This document shows positions 1 to 6,418 of a stretch of 60,710 bases of DNA, in pieces. Positions within the stretch are counted from its first letter, which is position 1; each line of letters opens with the position of its first letter. The translations under genes were made by a program, and so were the position numbers. Origin of the DNA: an uncultured Eubacteriales bacterium. Lineage in GTDB: Bacteria; Bacillota; Clostridia; Oscillospirales; Oscillospiraceae. The notes below the pieces were generated by a model. The model had not been told where the DNA came from and made no database searches. It saw only the letters and a program-made list of their open reading frames with translations. The DNA lies in contig CASFFN010000004.1 of the NCBI GenBank assembly GCA_949293985.1, positions 1 through 60,710 on the forward strand, in the 5' to 3' direction.

Positions 1-55
1 TGGCTTATTTGTGTTGCCCTTTTTGCTCTACCTGCTGTCTGTAAAATACTCTTCT

Positions 56-85
56 GTCAAGTCCAATTTTGGGCTTGACTTTTTA
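56..85 (+). terminator. Intrinsic terminator of an upstream gene
   Basis: GTCAAGTCC and GGGCTTGAC form a 9-bp stem around a six-base loop and are followed directly by a T-rich run. It probably ends a forward-strand gene whose body lies left of the window. No coding sequence could be supported in bases 1-55. Confidence 0.75.
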
Positions 86-124
86 TTTGCAGGCTTTCTC
101 CCAAAAAGCAGCCAAAAAAGGGGC

Positions 125-153
125 TTGCATTTTTTATGGGGTTCTGCTATAAT
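125..153 (+). promoter_or_regulatory. Promoter of tRNA-Gly
   Basis: -35 TTGCAT, 17-bp spacer, perfect -10 TATAAT, ending 11 bases before the mature tRNA 5' end. It matches the vegetative sigma-A consensus. Confidence 0.85.
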
Positions 154-164
154 ACTTCCCACAC

Positions 165-239
165 GCAGGGTTAGTATATCGGCTATTATAGGGGCTTCCC
201 AAGCCTCGGAGGCGGGTTCGATTCCCGTACCCTGCTCCA
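165..239 (+). tRNA. tRNA-Gly (anticodon CCC)
   Basis: The acceptor arms GCAGGGT and ACCCTGC pair fully. The anticodon loop TTCCCAA gives anticodon CCC, the T-loop is GGTTCGATTCC, and CCA is encoded at 237-239. It is a single-gene transcription unit with its own promoter and terminator. Confidence 0.95.
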
Positions 240-240
240 A

Positions 241-272
241 AAATCCCGAATGCGAAAGCGTTCGGGATTTTT
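241..272 (+). terminator. Terminator of tRNA-Gly
   Basis: AAATCCCGAA and TTCGGGATTT form a long stem closed by a GCGAAAGC-type loop, followed by T-rich sequence, two bases after the encoded CCA. Confidence 0.85.
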
Positions 273-341
273 ACTTTTTCACTTTTCACTGACTTCCACT
301 GCCTGCCCGGGATTTTTGGGAAGGAATAAAATTTTGATTAT

Positions 342-370
342 GGGGGCGGCAGGACTGCCGCCCCTTTTTT
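342..370 (+). terminator. Strong hairpin with T-run between tRNA-Gly and a reverse-strand gene
   Basis: GGGGCGGCA and TGCCGCCCC form a 9-bp GC-rich stem with a GGAC loop, followed on the forward strand by TTTTTT. It overlaps the stop codon of the reverse-strand gene at 369-593. It could stop forward read-through and act weakly for the reverse gene. Confidence 0.65.
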
Positions 371-593
371 ATTCCTCTGTAAAGGTGTACTTGATGGACT
401 TGGCCCCGCACTCCAGGCGGATGATGATTTCACCCTGGTCGGTGGTCTCCATCCGGAGTTCCCCGTCCTTTTCCAGGTTCTTCACATAAGCCATGGGGTC
501 ATCGGTAGTGACGGAGCAAATCTTCACATCCACAGGAGACTTTCCGCCGCAGGGAGGCTGGCGCTGCTCGATAATCAGTTCATAGTTTTTCAT
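369..593 (-). CDS. Small conserved-looking protein of unknown function
   Basis: This encodes a 74-residue acidic soluble protein with no signal peptide or membrane segment. It starts MKNYELIIEQRQPPCGG and alternates short predicted beta strands. I do not recognise the family. It is supported as a real gene by a good ribosome binding site (GGAGGG, seven bases before the ATG), a near-consensus promoter immediately upstream (619-647), and a hairpin at its 3' end. It is transcribed alone. A single Cys (in PPCGG) is not enough to suggest metal binding. Confidence 0.7.
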   Translation of the reverse strand: MKNYELIIEQRQPPCGGKSPVDVKICSVTTDDPMAYVKNLEKDGELRMETTDQGEIIIRLECGAKSIKYTFTEE

Positions 594-618
594 AGGTATC
601 CCTCCGTTTTTTCTTTAT

Positions 619-647
619 ATTATAGCACACCGCGGTTTTCTATACAA
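619..647 (-). promoter_or_regulatory. Promoter of the 74-residue gene
   Basis: On the reverse strand: -35 TTGTAT, 17-bp spacer, -10 TATAAT. The start codon lies about 25 bases downstream of the -10. Confidence 0.8.
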
Positions 648-792
648 GGGCTGCGGGGAGAGAATTCAGAAAATACGCTTCTGGAAAACGAGAGACAGAG
701 AGCAATCATTCGTTTGCGCCTTGTTTTGCATGGAGCAGCCGGGCGGTACGGGGAAGCGGTGTTGCGTGGAAGCTTCTGCTTGATTGTAAACG

Positions 793-812
793 GGCGGAGA
801 GTGGAGATTCGA
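793..812. repeat. Displaced direct copy of the tRNA-Ser 3' end
   Basis: The forward strand reads GGCGGAGAGTG-G-AGATTCGA. The 3' end of tRNA-Ser at 1043-1063 reads GGCGGAGAGTG-TG-AGATTCGA, so the two differ by one base. With the tRNA it brackets about 230 bp of non-coding sequence, as attL/attR would. It is followed by TTGCATTTTTGC, which can pair with GCAAAATG at 836-843. Confidence 0.65.
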
Positions 813-871
813 TTGCATTTTTGCAGCATATCTCCGCAAAATGACCTATGAAATACATATATTTATGCTCG

Positions 872-950
872 GTAACGATACCGGGCGGGTCAGGGCAGTA
901 ACGATTTGCTAAAAGCTGCCGTGCGAAATTGTCTGCGGGCACTGCCCGCC
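872..950. repeat. 79-bp repeat unit, copy at the tRNA-Ser locus
   Basis: It begins GTAACGATACCGGGC and ends GCGGGCACTGCCCGCC, a GCGGGC/GCCCGC hairpin. It is highly similar to 6091-6170 next to tRNA-Arg, including the core GCAGTAACGATTTGC and CCGTGCGAAAT. It has no plausible open reading frame. Apart from repeat units, the gene-free stretch 648-1004 shows nothing recognisable. Confidence 0.8.
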
Positions 951-953
951 CCG

Positions 954-1002
954 CCGACAGTCCACCGGACTGTCGGATTTTATCTTTCGAATCTCCCCTC
1001 CG
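954..1002. repeat. Palindrome plus inverted copy of the tRNA-Ser 3' end
   Basis: CCGACAGTCC and GGACTGTCGG form a perfect 10-bp stem with ACC as loop (954-976). The conserved ATTTTATCTTTCGA follows, and 986-1002 (TTCGAATCTCCCCTCCG) is an imperfect inverted copy of the tRNA-Ser 3' end at 1045-1064. The same arrangement, with a tRNA-Arg-specific inverted copy, lies at 6419-6467. Confidence 0.8.
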
Positions 1003-1004
1003 AT

Positions 1005-1041
1005 AAAAATTGCCGACCCCCTTGTGGGGGTCGGCAATTTT
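1005..1041 (-). terminator. Terminator of tRNA-Ser
   Basis: On the reverse strand GCCGACCCCC and GGGGGTCGGC form a 10-bp stem with an ACAA loop, followed by AATTTTT. It lies directly after the encoded CCA. Confidence 0.9.
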
Positions 1042-1130
1042 TGGCGGAGAGTGTGAGATTCGAACTCACGGTGCGTTGCCGCATCACCGGTTTTCAAGAC
1101 CGGCTCCTTAAACCGCTCGGACAACTCTCC
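1042..1130 (-). tRNA. tRNA-Ser (anticodon UGA)
   Basis: The acceptor stem is GGAGAGT/ACTCTCC. A long variable arm (about GATGCGGCAACGCACC) marks a class II tRNA. The anticodon loop CTTGAAA gives UGA, and the T-loop is GTTCGAATC. CCA is encoded at 1044-1042. Confidence 0.95.
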
Positions 1131-1143
1131 ATATGGTAGCCCA

Positions 1144-1172
1144 ATCATACCACCCGGCCTGGCAAATGTCAA
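1144..1172 (-). promoter_or_regulatory. Promoter of tRNA-Ser, embedded in a hairpin
   Basis: Reverse strand: -35 TTGACA, 17-bp spacer, -10 TATGAT. The spacer and -35 lie inside an inverted repeat (CACCCGGC / GCCGGGTG, 1151-1180) that could also act as the 3' hairpin of the decarboxylase gene ending at 1191. Confidence 0.85.
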
Positions 1173-1190
1173 GCCGGGTGACATTCTTCC

Positions 1191-2516
1191 TTATTTTACC
1201 ACCCGGCAGGTTTCCACGCCGTAGTAACGGAACCGCTCCACCACTTGCCGGTCGATGACCTCGCCGCACACGGCTATGGGCACAGCCGGAGGGCAGGACA
1301 CCTGCAAAGCCCCCAGGATTTCTCCCTGGGCCTCCTCCACGGGGATTTCCCGGTTGGGGGAAAGCATAGCCCGCCGGATGGACATGGCCCTCCGGGGAGT
1401 ATGGGGCCGGGGCGGGCGCTGGGGTATGGCAGGCTTTGCCGGAACGGTATTGAGCGCCGCCTCTATGGCGGCCACACTCTCCGGCTGTTCCGGCGACAGC
1501 ATCAGCACCAGATAGTCCGGGTCGGCAAACTCAAAGAAAATTCCCTGCCGCTCCAGAAGAGCGCCCAGCCGCTCTCCCGTATAGCCCATGGATTTCGGAC
1601 AAACGGTCCATTTTACAGGCTCGCTTCCGGCAAACGCCCAGCCCTTTTGGGCAATTCTCTTCTTTGCCGCTTCCACCTGGGGCAGAAAGGCTTGGAGTCT
1701 CCCCGGCAGCCCTTCCAGCCAGGGATTCATCAAATCCAGAGACTGCAAAATAAGGTAAGAGGGGCTGGTGGAGCCGAACAGGGCCATAGCCTGCTTGCTC
1801 AGCTCTTTCAGGCAGGCAGGCGACGCCTTCGACAGGTGCAGATACGCCGCCCCGGTCAGGGCCGGCAAAGTCTTGTGTGCCGAGTCGCAGCACAAATCCG
1901 CTCCCAGATCCAGGGGGTGCCGGGGCTGGGGGAGAAAATGCAGATAGGCACCGTGGGCGTTGTCCACCAGCAACAAGGCACCATACCGATGGCATAGCCG
2001 GGACAGGGCCGCCACATCCGTTTCGTTTCCCAGATAGTCGGGACTGGTGACATACACCGCCGCCGGAGAAAGCTCCCGGAGCCGCTGCTCCAGAAACTCC
2101 CAATCTTCCACGCCGCAGGAAAGATAACTCTCCGCTGCCGGGAGCCAATCCACCTGCAAATCCAGCAGCCCAGCCGCCGTCACAAAGGTTTTGTGCACAT
2201 TCCGTCCGGCAAGAATCCGGGGGTTCTTCCCCTCCCGGTGGGCATATTGGAGGGCCAGATACAGCATGGCCCGGATGCACTGAGACGACCCTTCCGTGGA
2301 GTAGCAGGTCATCCCCGCCCCAAAGAGGGCGGCAGCGTTTTCCTCGCTCCGGGCGATAATCCCTTCCGGGTGGTACAAATCGTCCGCCCCGGTCATCTCC
2401 GTCAAATCCAGAGGCTCCGGCCCCAAAAATGGGATTCCCTTATGCCCCGGCATATGCAGCCGCAGGGGTTTTTTTGCCCGGTATCCCCGGACGAAATCAC
2501 AAATGGGGGTATCCAC
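1191..2516 (-). CDS. Orn/Lys/Arg decarboxylase-family PLP enzyme
   Basis: This is a 441-residue fold-type I PLP enzyme of the short Bacillus-type Orn/Lys/Arg decarboxylase group. Visible features are the N-terminal HMPGHKG (about residue 21), YSTEGSSQ near 72 for phosphate binding, LVDNAHGA with Asp185, and DSAHKTLPALTG with Lys215 as the expected Schiff-base lysine. The C-terminal part carries the small decarboxylase domain with the EGEILGALQVSCPP-like end region. The start is GTG; its Shine-Dalgarno (GGAGGAATAA) lies inside the end of scfB, so the two are translationally coupled. Substrate (arginine, lysine or ornithine) cannot be assigned by eye. Confidence 0.85.
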   Translation of the reverse strand: MDTPICDFVRGYRAKKPLRLHMPGHKGIPFLGPEPLDLTEMTGADDLYHPEGIIARSEENAAALFGAGMTCYSTEGSSQCIRAMLYLALQYAHREGKNPRILAGRNVHKTFVTAAGLLDLQVDWLPAAESYLSCGVEDWEFLEQRLRELSPAAVYVTSPDYLGNETDVAALSRLCHRYGALLLVDNAHGAYLHFLPQPRHPLDLGADLCCDSAHKTLPALTGAAYLHLSKASPACLKELSKQAMALFGSTSPSYLILQSLDLMNPWLEGLPGRLQAFLPQVEAAKKRIAQKGWAFAGSEPVKWTVCPKSMGYTGERLGALLERQGIFFEFADPDYLVLMLSPEQPESVAAIEAALNTVPAKPAIPQRPPRPHTPRRAMSIRRAMLSPNREIPVEEAQGEILGALQVSCPPAVPIAVCGEVIDRQVVERFRYYGVETCRVVK

Positions 2517-2519
2517 CCC

Positions 2520-3893
2520 TTATTCCTCCGTCAGCCGGGAGGCTTCCACCATGATGGCGCACTCCATCCGCTTCTTGAACAGCTCACAGCCGGGCTTATA
2601 CACACCCCGGACAGAGCCGGTGGCGTGGAAGGCGTTGGCGGCGCAGCCGCCGGAGCAGTAGAGCTTGGCCCAGCAGTCCTGGCAGTCAGGCCGGGCGTAC
2701 ACATTGCACTGGGCAAACTCCCGCTGCTTCTCCAGGTTGGTGACCCCGTCCCAGATATTGCCCAGGCAGTAGGCCTCTTCCCCTACAAACTGGTGGCAGG
2801 GGTACAGGTCGCCCCAGGGGGTCACCGCCATATACTCCGTTCCCGAGCCGCAGCCGGAAATCCGCTTGTAAATGCAGGGGCCGCCGGTGAGGTCAATCAT
2901 ATAATGATAGAAAGTAAAAGGCTTTCCGGCTTTCCGCCGCTCGATCATCAGCTCCGCCAGCTTTTCATACTGCTCCTTTACAATCTCCAAATCCTGGGGC
3001 GTCAGCTCCGCCGGGTCGCCGGGGGCGCACACCACCGGCTCCATGCTCAGCTCCGTAAAGCCCAGATCCAGCATTACCTGGATGTCCTTCAAAAAGTCCG
3101 GGTTGGCGTGAGTGAAGGTGCCCCGCATATAATAGGTCTTGTCCTCTGGGCGCTGGGCCACCAGTTTCTGGAATTTGGGGACGATTTTCTCCCAGCTGCC
3201 GTGGCCGGCATAGTCCACCCGGTACCGGTCATGCACTTCCTTCCGGCCGTCCAGGCTCAGCACCACATTGCTCATCTCCCGGTTGCAGAAGTCAATCACA
3301 TCGTCGTCGATGAGCATACCGTTGGTAGTGAGGGTAAAGCGGAAATTCTTGCCCCGCTCCTTTTCCACGGAACGGGCATAGGCCACCAGGTCCTTCACCA
3401 CCTGGAAATTCATGAGAGGTTCCCCGCCGAAGAAGTCCACCTCCAGGTTGTGGCGGCTGCCGGAATGCTCCATCAGGAAATCCAGCGCCCGCTTGCCGGT
3501 TTCAAAGCTCATGATTGCCCGGTCCCCATGGTACTTGCCCTGGCTGGCGAAGCAGTAGGAGCAGTTCAGGTTGCAGGTATGGGCCACATGGAGGCACAGG
3601 GCCTTCACCACGCCGCCGGTCTTTTCCTTCAGCTTCCCTGCCATGGGGCGGAAGGTATCGGGGGTGAACAGCTGCCCGGCTTCCTTCAGGGCCGTTACCT
3701 GGTCATAGCACTCCCCGATTTCCTCCGCAGGAATCTGGGGGTACTTGTCCCGAAGCTGCGCAACAATCTCCTCCCGGCCGGTGCTTTCGTACAGGGCAAT
3801 TACATCGTAAGCAACCTCGTCCACCACATGGACAGCGCCGGAGCAGACGTCCAGGACGATGTTCATGCCCCCCAGTTTATATTGATGTATCAT
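2520..3893 (-). CDS. scfB: SCIFF peptide radical SAM maturase
   Basis: This is a 457-residue radical SAM/SPASM enzyme that forms thioether cross-links in the SCIFF peptide encoded just upstream. Residues 1-95 form the peptide-recognition-like region. The radical SAM cluster motif is Cys107-x3-Cys111-x2-Cys114 (CNLNCSYC), followed by FFGGEPLMNF. The C-terminal SPASM region holds further cysteines (CIYKRISGCGSG, CHQF, CQDCWAKLYCSGGCAAN) for auxiliary Fe-S clusters. The arrangement scfA-scfB is the standard clostridial pair. The start at 3893 has only a weak ribosome site (AGGAAATAC), and a later Met at codon 10 is possible. It overlaps no neighbour and ends 3 bp before the decarboxylase. Confidence 0.93.
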   Translation of the reverse strand: MIHQYKLGGMNIVLDVCSGAVHVVDEVAYDVIALYESTGREEIVAQLRDKYPQIPAEEIGECYDQVTALKEAGQLFTPDTFRPMAGKLKEKTGGVVKALCLHVAHTCNLNCSYCFASQGKYHGDRAIMSFETGKRALDFLMEHSGSRHNLEVDFFGGEPLMNFQVVKDLVAYARSVEKERGKNFRFTLTTNGMLIDDDVIDFCNREMSNVVLSLDGRKEVHDRYRVDYAGHGSWEKIVPKFQKLVAQRPEDKTYYMRGTFTHANPDFLKDIQVMLDLGFTELSMEPVVCAPGDPAELTPQDLEIVKEQYEKLAELMIERRKAGKPFTFYHYMIDLTGGPCIYKRISGCGSGTEYMAVTPWGDLYPCHQFVGEEAYCLGNIWDGVTNLEKQREFAQCNVYARPDCQDCWAKLYCSGGCAANAFHATGSVRGVYKPGCELFKKRMECAIMVEASRLTEE

Positions 3894-3933
3894 ATGTATT
3901 TCCTATCCTAACATCGAAATTTACGCAAAATCT

Positions 3934-3966
3934 ACGGGGAGGAACCATGTGCTGCTTCCTCCCCGT
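3934..3966 (-). terminator. Hairpin between scfA and scfB (possible attenuator)
   Basis: ACGGGGAGGAA and TTCCTCCCCGT form an 11-bp stem. On the reverse strand it is followed by AGATTTTGCG, a weak T-run. It may be a partial terminator or processing site that keeps the peptide mRNA more abundant than the maturase mRNA. Confidence 0.6.
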
Positions 3967-3987
3967 GACCTGACTGCTTATGAAAAA

Positions 3988-4140
3988 TTACCGGTTCTCG
4001 CTCTTGTTTTCGCACTGCTGGTTGGCAATGCCGCAGCTGGTCTTGCAAGCGGACTGGCAAGAGGTCTGGCACTCGCCGCAGCCGCCATTCTTGGCGCTCT
4101 GGCACAGATTCCGGGTCTCCAGGGTCTTGATATGAGTCAT
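3988..4140 (-). CDS. scfA: SCIFF ribosomal peptide precursor
   Basis: This 50-residue peptide matches the six-cysteines-in-forty-five family: MTHIKTLETRN at the start and the invariant core CGECQTSCQSACKTSC, then a last Cys43. Cysteines are at 13, 21, 24, 28, 32, 36 and 43, so there is one extra (Cys13) over the usual six. The ribosome binding site GGAGGAG sits six bases before the ATG, and a good promoter lies at 4177-4205. ScfB (2520-3893) would install Cys-to-Thr thioether links in the C-terminal half. Confidence 0.95.
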   Translation of the reverse strand: MTHIKTLETRNLCQSAKNGGCGECQTSCQSACKTSCGIANQQCENKSENR

Positions 4141-4176
4141 GGTTTTCTCCTCCATTTACATTTTATATTTGGGTTT

Positions 4177-4205
4177 AGGATACCACGAAATCCCGATAAA
4201 GTCAA
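4177..4205 (-). promoter_or_regulatory. Promoter of scfA-scfB
   Basis: Reverse strand: -35 TTGACT, 17-bp spacer, -10 TATCCT, about 37 bases before the scfA start codon. It diverges from the HAD-gene promoter. Confidence 0.75.
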
Positions 4206-4223
4206 TAAGGAAGCGAAAACGAA

Positions 4224-4251
4224 TTGCTTTCCGGTGAAAATTTGCTATAAT
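4224..4251 (+). promoter_or_regulatory. Promoter of the HAD hydrolase gene
   Basis: -35 TTGCTT, 16-bp spacer, -10 TATAAT, 45 bases before the start codon at 4297. Confidence 0.8.
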
Positions 4252-4296
4252 GGAAAGGAAATCTTCTATCCCATCAAACCACAAGGAGCAATTTTC

Positions 4297-4938
4297 ATGG
4301 AGCAAAAAGCCATCTTTTTTGATTTGGACGGAACCCTCACCGACTCGGGAGAGGGCATTACCAACTGCGCCGCCCTGGCCCTTTCCCACTTTGGTCTGCC
4401 GGTGCCGGACAAAAAGACCCTGGGGGTATTTGTGGGACCTCCCCTGCGGGAGACTTTCCTGAAGTTCGGTGTGAAGCCGGAGCAGATTGAAGAAGCCGTC
4501 CGGGTCTTCCGGGGGCGGTACACCACCGTGGGAAAATTCGAGAATATCCCCTACCCGGGGATACCGGAGCTGTTGAAAACCCTGAAAGACCATGGGCACC
4601 GGCTGTTTGTGGCCACCTCCAAGCCGGAGGTCACCGCCCTGGAAATTATGGAAAAGTTCCGGCTTTCCCCCTATTTTGAGAAAATCTGCGGCGCTACCCT
4701 GGACAAAAGCCGGGACTCCAAGTCCTCCGTCATTGCTTACCTTTTGAACACCTGCGCCGGTATCTCTCAGGCAGTGATGGTGGGAGATACCGCCTTTGAT
4801 GTGCTGGGGGCGGCCGCCCATCAGATTCCCACCATCGGCGTAGCCTGGGGCTACGGGGATGTGGAGGAAATGCGTCAGGCCGGCGCGGCCGCCATCGCCA
4901 ACACCCCCCAGGAACTTTTGGAGCTGCTGCAAAAATAA
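4297..4938 (+). CDS. HAD-superfamily phosphatase, phosphoglycolate phosphatase-like
   Basis: A 213-residue HAD subfamily IA hydrolase. Motif I is FFDLDGTLTDS (nucleophile Asp9, general acid Asp11), motif II is VATSKP, a Lys is near 150, and motif IV is MVGDTAFDV. A helical cap lies between residues 18 and 90. These place it with Gph/PpaX-like small-metabolite phosphatases; the substrate is not determined. The ATG at 4297 is chosen because AAGGAG sits nine bases upstream and the promoter is at 4224-4251; a longer open frame upstream runs through that promoter and the scfA region and is rejected. Confidence 0.88.
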   Translation: MEQKAIFFDLDGTLTDSGEGITNCAALALSHFGLPVPDKKTLGVFVGPPLRETFLKFGVKPEQIEEAVRVFRGRYTTVGKFENIPYPGIPELLKTLKDHGHRLFVATSKPEVTALEIMEKFRLSPYFEKICGATLDKSRDSKSSVIAYLLNTCAGISQAVMVGDTAFDVLGAAAHQIPTIGVAWGYGDVEEMRQAGAAAIANTPQELLELLQK

Positions 4939-4941
4939 TAC

Positions 4942-4970
4942 ATGACACAAGGTCTTTTTTATGTTATGAT
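4942..4970 (+). promoter_or_regulatory. Promoter of the EamA permease gene
   Basis: -35 ATGACA, 17-bp spacer, -10 TATGAT. The predicted start of transcription, about base 4977, falls inside the palindrome at 4969-5007. Confidence 0.75.
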
Positions 4971-5007
4971 TCCCATATATCCCCCCCGGGGGGATATATG
5001 GGAATCT
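4969..5007. promoter_or_regulatory. 39-bp near-perfect palindrome over the transcription start
   Basis: Two 19-bp arms (GATTCCCATATATCCCCCC and its exact complement) are separated by one base. The left arm overlaps the end of the -10 element. The position suits an operator; an RNA hairpin in the leader is less likely because the first arm would be only partly transcribed. No regulator gene is adjacent. Confidence 0.75.
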
Positions 5008-5025
5008 TTCTTTGGGAGGCAGGAT

Positions 5026-6072
5026 ATGAAAACGAAGAACACCGCCGCCATTTTTGCCCTGCTGGCGGCGCTTTTATACGGGCTGAATATCCCCTTGAGC
5101 AAACTGCTCCTTGCCCGGGTGGACCCCACCATGCTGGCGGCCTTTTTGTATCTGGGGGCAGGGGTTGGGCTGTTTCTCTATGGGCGCATAACCCGGGAAA
5201 AGTCTCCCCACCTGACCCGGAAAGAGTTGCCCTACACCGTTGGGATGGTGGCGCTGGACATCGCCGCTCCCATTCTTCTTATGCTGGGGCTGAGAACCAC
5301 CCATTCTGCCAATGCTTCTCTTTTGGGGAATTTTGAAATAGTGGCGACCTCTCTCATCGCTTTTTTGTTCTTCCGGGAGGCTCTTTCCCGGCGATTGGTA
5401 GCCGCCATCGCCCTGGTATGCGGGGCAAGCCTCATTCTGAGCTTCGAAGGGGCGGACAGCCTGCGGTTTGGCTCCGGCTCGTTGCTGGTTCTGGCAGCTG
5501 CCTGCTGCTGGGGTCTGGAAAACAACTGCACCCGGATGCTGAGCCACAAGTCCTCCGTGGAAATTACCACCATCAAGGGGATTTTCTCCGGGCTGGGCAG
5601 TCTGGTGGTGGCATTGCTTTTACAGGAGGAATTTCCGGAAGTCCGGTGGATTCTTAGTGCCATGGCTCTGGGTTTTGTAGCCTACGGCCTTAGCATCCAC
5701 TTTTATATTCAGGCCCAGAAGGAGCTGGGGGCTGCCAAAACCAGCGCCTACTACGCTTTCGCGCCCTTTATGGGAGTGCTGTTCAGCATGGTTCTGCTCC
5801 GGGAGCGGCCCAATCTTCCTTTCTATATTGGTCTTGTGATTATGCTCTGCGCCACGGTGCTGATGGTAAAGGACACCATCTCCCTCCAGCACACCCACGA
5901 CCATGCTCATACCCATAACCATCTTCATGCCCACGGGGATCTGGTTCACTCTCATCCCCACACCCATGTCCACTCTCACACCCATATCCACGGGGAGGAC
6001 GAGTCTGTCCATGGTCACAGCCACGAGGAGGCTCAGCTGGGGGAGCATAATCATAGCCATGAGGGGTTGTGA
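5026..6072 (+). CDS. EamA/DMT-family permease with histidine-rich tail
   Basis: This 348-residue inner-membrane protein has two EamA repeats (about residues 1-135 and 145-285, ten hydrophobic segments), typical of drug/metabolite exporters. Beyond the last membrane helix, residues from about 290 to 348 form a hydrophilic tail with 22 histidines, mostly in His-x-His pairs interrupted by acidic residues. Such tails bind Zn, Ni, Co or Cu in known metal carriers, so a metal-linked substrate is an inference. The ATG at 5026 follows GGGAGGCAGG at good spacing; the open frame extends 28 codons upstream through the promoter and palindrome and is rejected. Confidence 0.85.
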   Translation: MKTKNTAAIFALLAALLYGLNIPLSKLLLARVDPTMLAAFLYLGAGVGLFLYGRITREKSPHLTRKELPYTVGMVALDIAAPILLMLGLRTTHSANASLLGNFEIVATSLIAFLFFREALSRRLVAAIALVCGASLILSFEGADSLRFGSGSLLVLAAACCWGLENNCTRMLSHKSSVEITTIKGIFSGLGSLVVALLLQEEFPEVRWILSAMALGFVAYGLSIHFYIQAQKELGAAKTSAYYAFAPFMGVLFSMVLLRERPNLPFYIGLVIMLCATVLMVKDTISLQHTHDHAHTHNHLHAHGDLVHSHPHTHVHSHTHIHGEDESVHGHSHEEAQLGEHNHSHEGL

Positions 6073-6090
6073 TGTAGGGTTTTGGAAGCA

Positions 6091-6170
6091 GTAACGATAC
6101 CGGGCACTGGAGGGGCAGTAACGATTTGCAGAAGATTACCGTGCGAAATCGGCTGCGGGCACTGCCCGCC
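6091..6170. repeat. 80-bp repeat unit, first copy at the tRNA-Arg locus
   Basis: It begins GTAACGATACCGGGC and ends GCGGGCACTGCCCGCC. It is closely similar to 872-950 at the tRNA-Ser locus. No coding potential is visible; 6073-6470 contains only repeat material. Confidence 0.8.
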
Positions 6171-6238
6171 GATACCGGGCGGGTCAGGGAAGTAACGAAT
6201 TGCAGAAAGCTATCGTGCGAAATTGACAGCGGCGGCAC
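6171..6238. repeat. Second, diverged repeat unit in tandem
   Basis: It starts GATACCGGGCGGGTCAGGG and contains GTAACGAATTGCAGAAAGC and CGTGCGAAATTG, matching the two other copies with substitutions. It ends in a GC-rich inverted repeat (GGCGGCACGCCGCC). Confidence 0.7.
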
Positions 6239-6293
6239 GCCGCCGGAAGGGACTCGTTGCAATTTTCCGTTGGAAAATTGTATGGTTCGGCGC
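6239..6293. repeat. 55-bp direct repeat carrying a tRNA-Arg 3'-end copy (copy 1)
   Basis: It is identical over 55 bp to 6348-6402. Both begin with GCCGGAAGGGACTCG, the same 15 bases that form the 3' end of tRNA-Arg at 6513-6527, and continue into a hairpin CAATTTTCC-GTT-GGAAAATTG. This looks like a duplicated attachment-site scar. Confidence 0.85.
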
Positions 6294-6347
6294 TTTTGGT
6301 TGGTGGTAGACGGATGGAGCCGTTTATTTGGGCTTTGGGGTTACGGG

Positions 6348-6402
6348 GCCGCCGGAAGGGACTCGTTGCAATTTTCCGTTGGAAAATTGTATGGTTCGGC
6401 GC
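6348..6402. repeat. 55-bp direct repeat carrying a tRNA-Arg 3'-end copy (copy 2)
   Basis: An exact copy of 6239-6293, with 54 bp of unrelated sequence between the two. It lies 110 bp before the tRNA's own 3' end. Confidence 0.85.
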
Positions 6403-6418
6403 CGTCCAGCCGGCGCCG

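Noticed and set aside
793..1130. A full prophage or integrative island at tRNA-Ser
   Set aside because: Only about 250 bp lie between the tRNA and the displaced 3'-end copy, with no integrase or phage gene in view.
2193..3911. A 572-codon forward open frame opposite scfB and the decarboxylase gene
   Set aside because: It lies antisense to two clearly recognisable enzymes, has no ribosome site or family similarity, and is a by-product of high GC at third codon positions.
3949..4938. HAD phosphatase with a long N-terminal extension
   Set aside because: The extra 116 codons are the antisense of scfA and cross two promoters; the real start is 4297.
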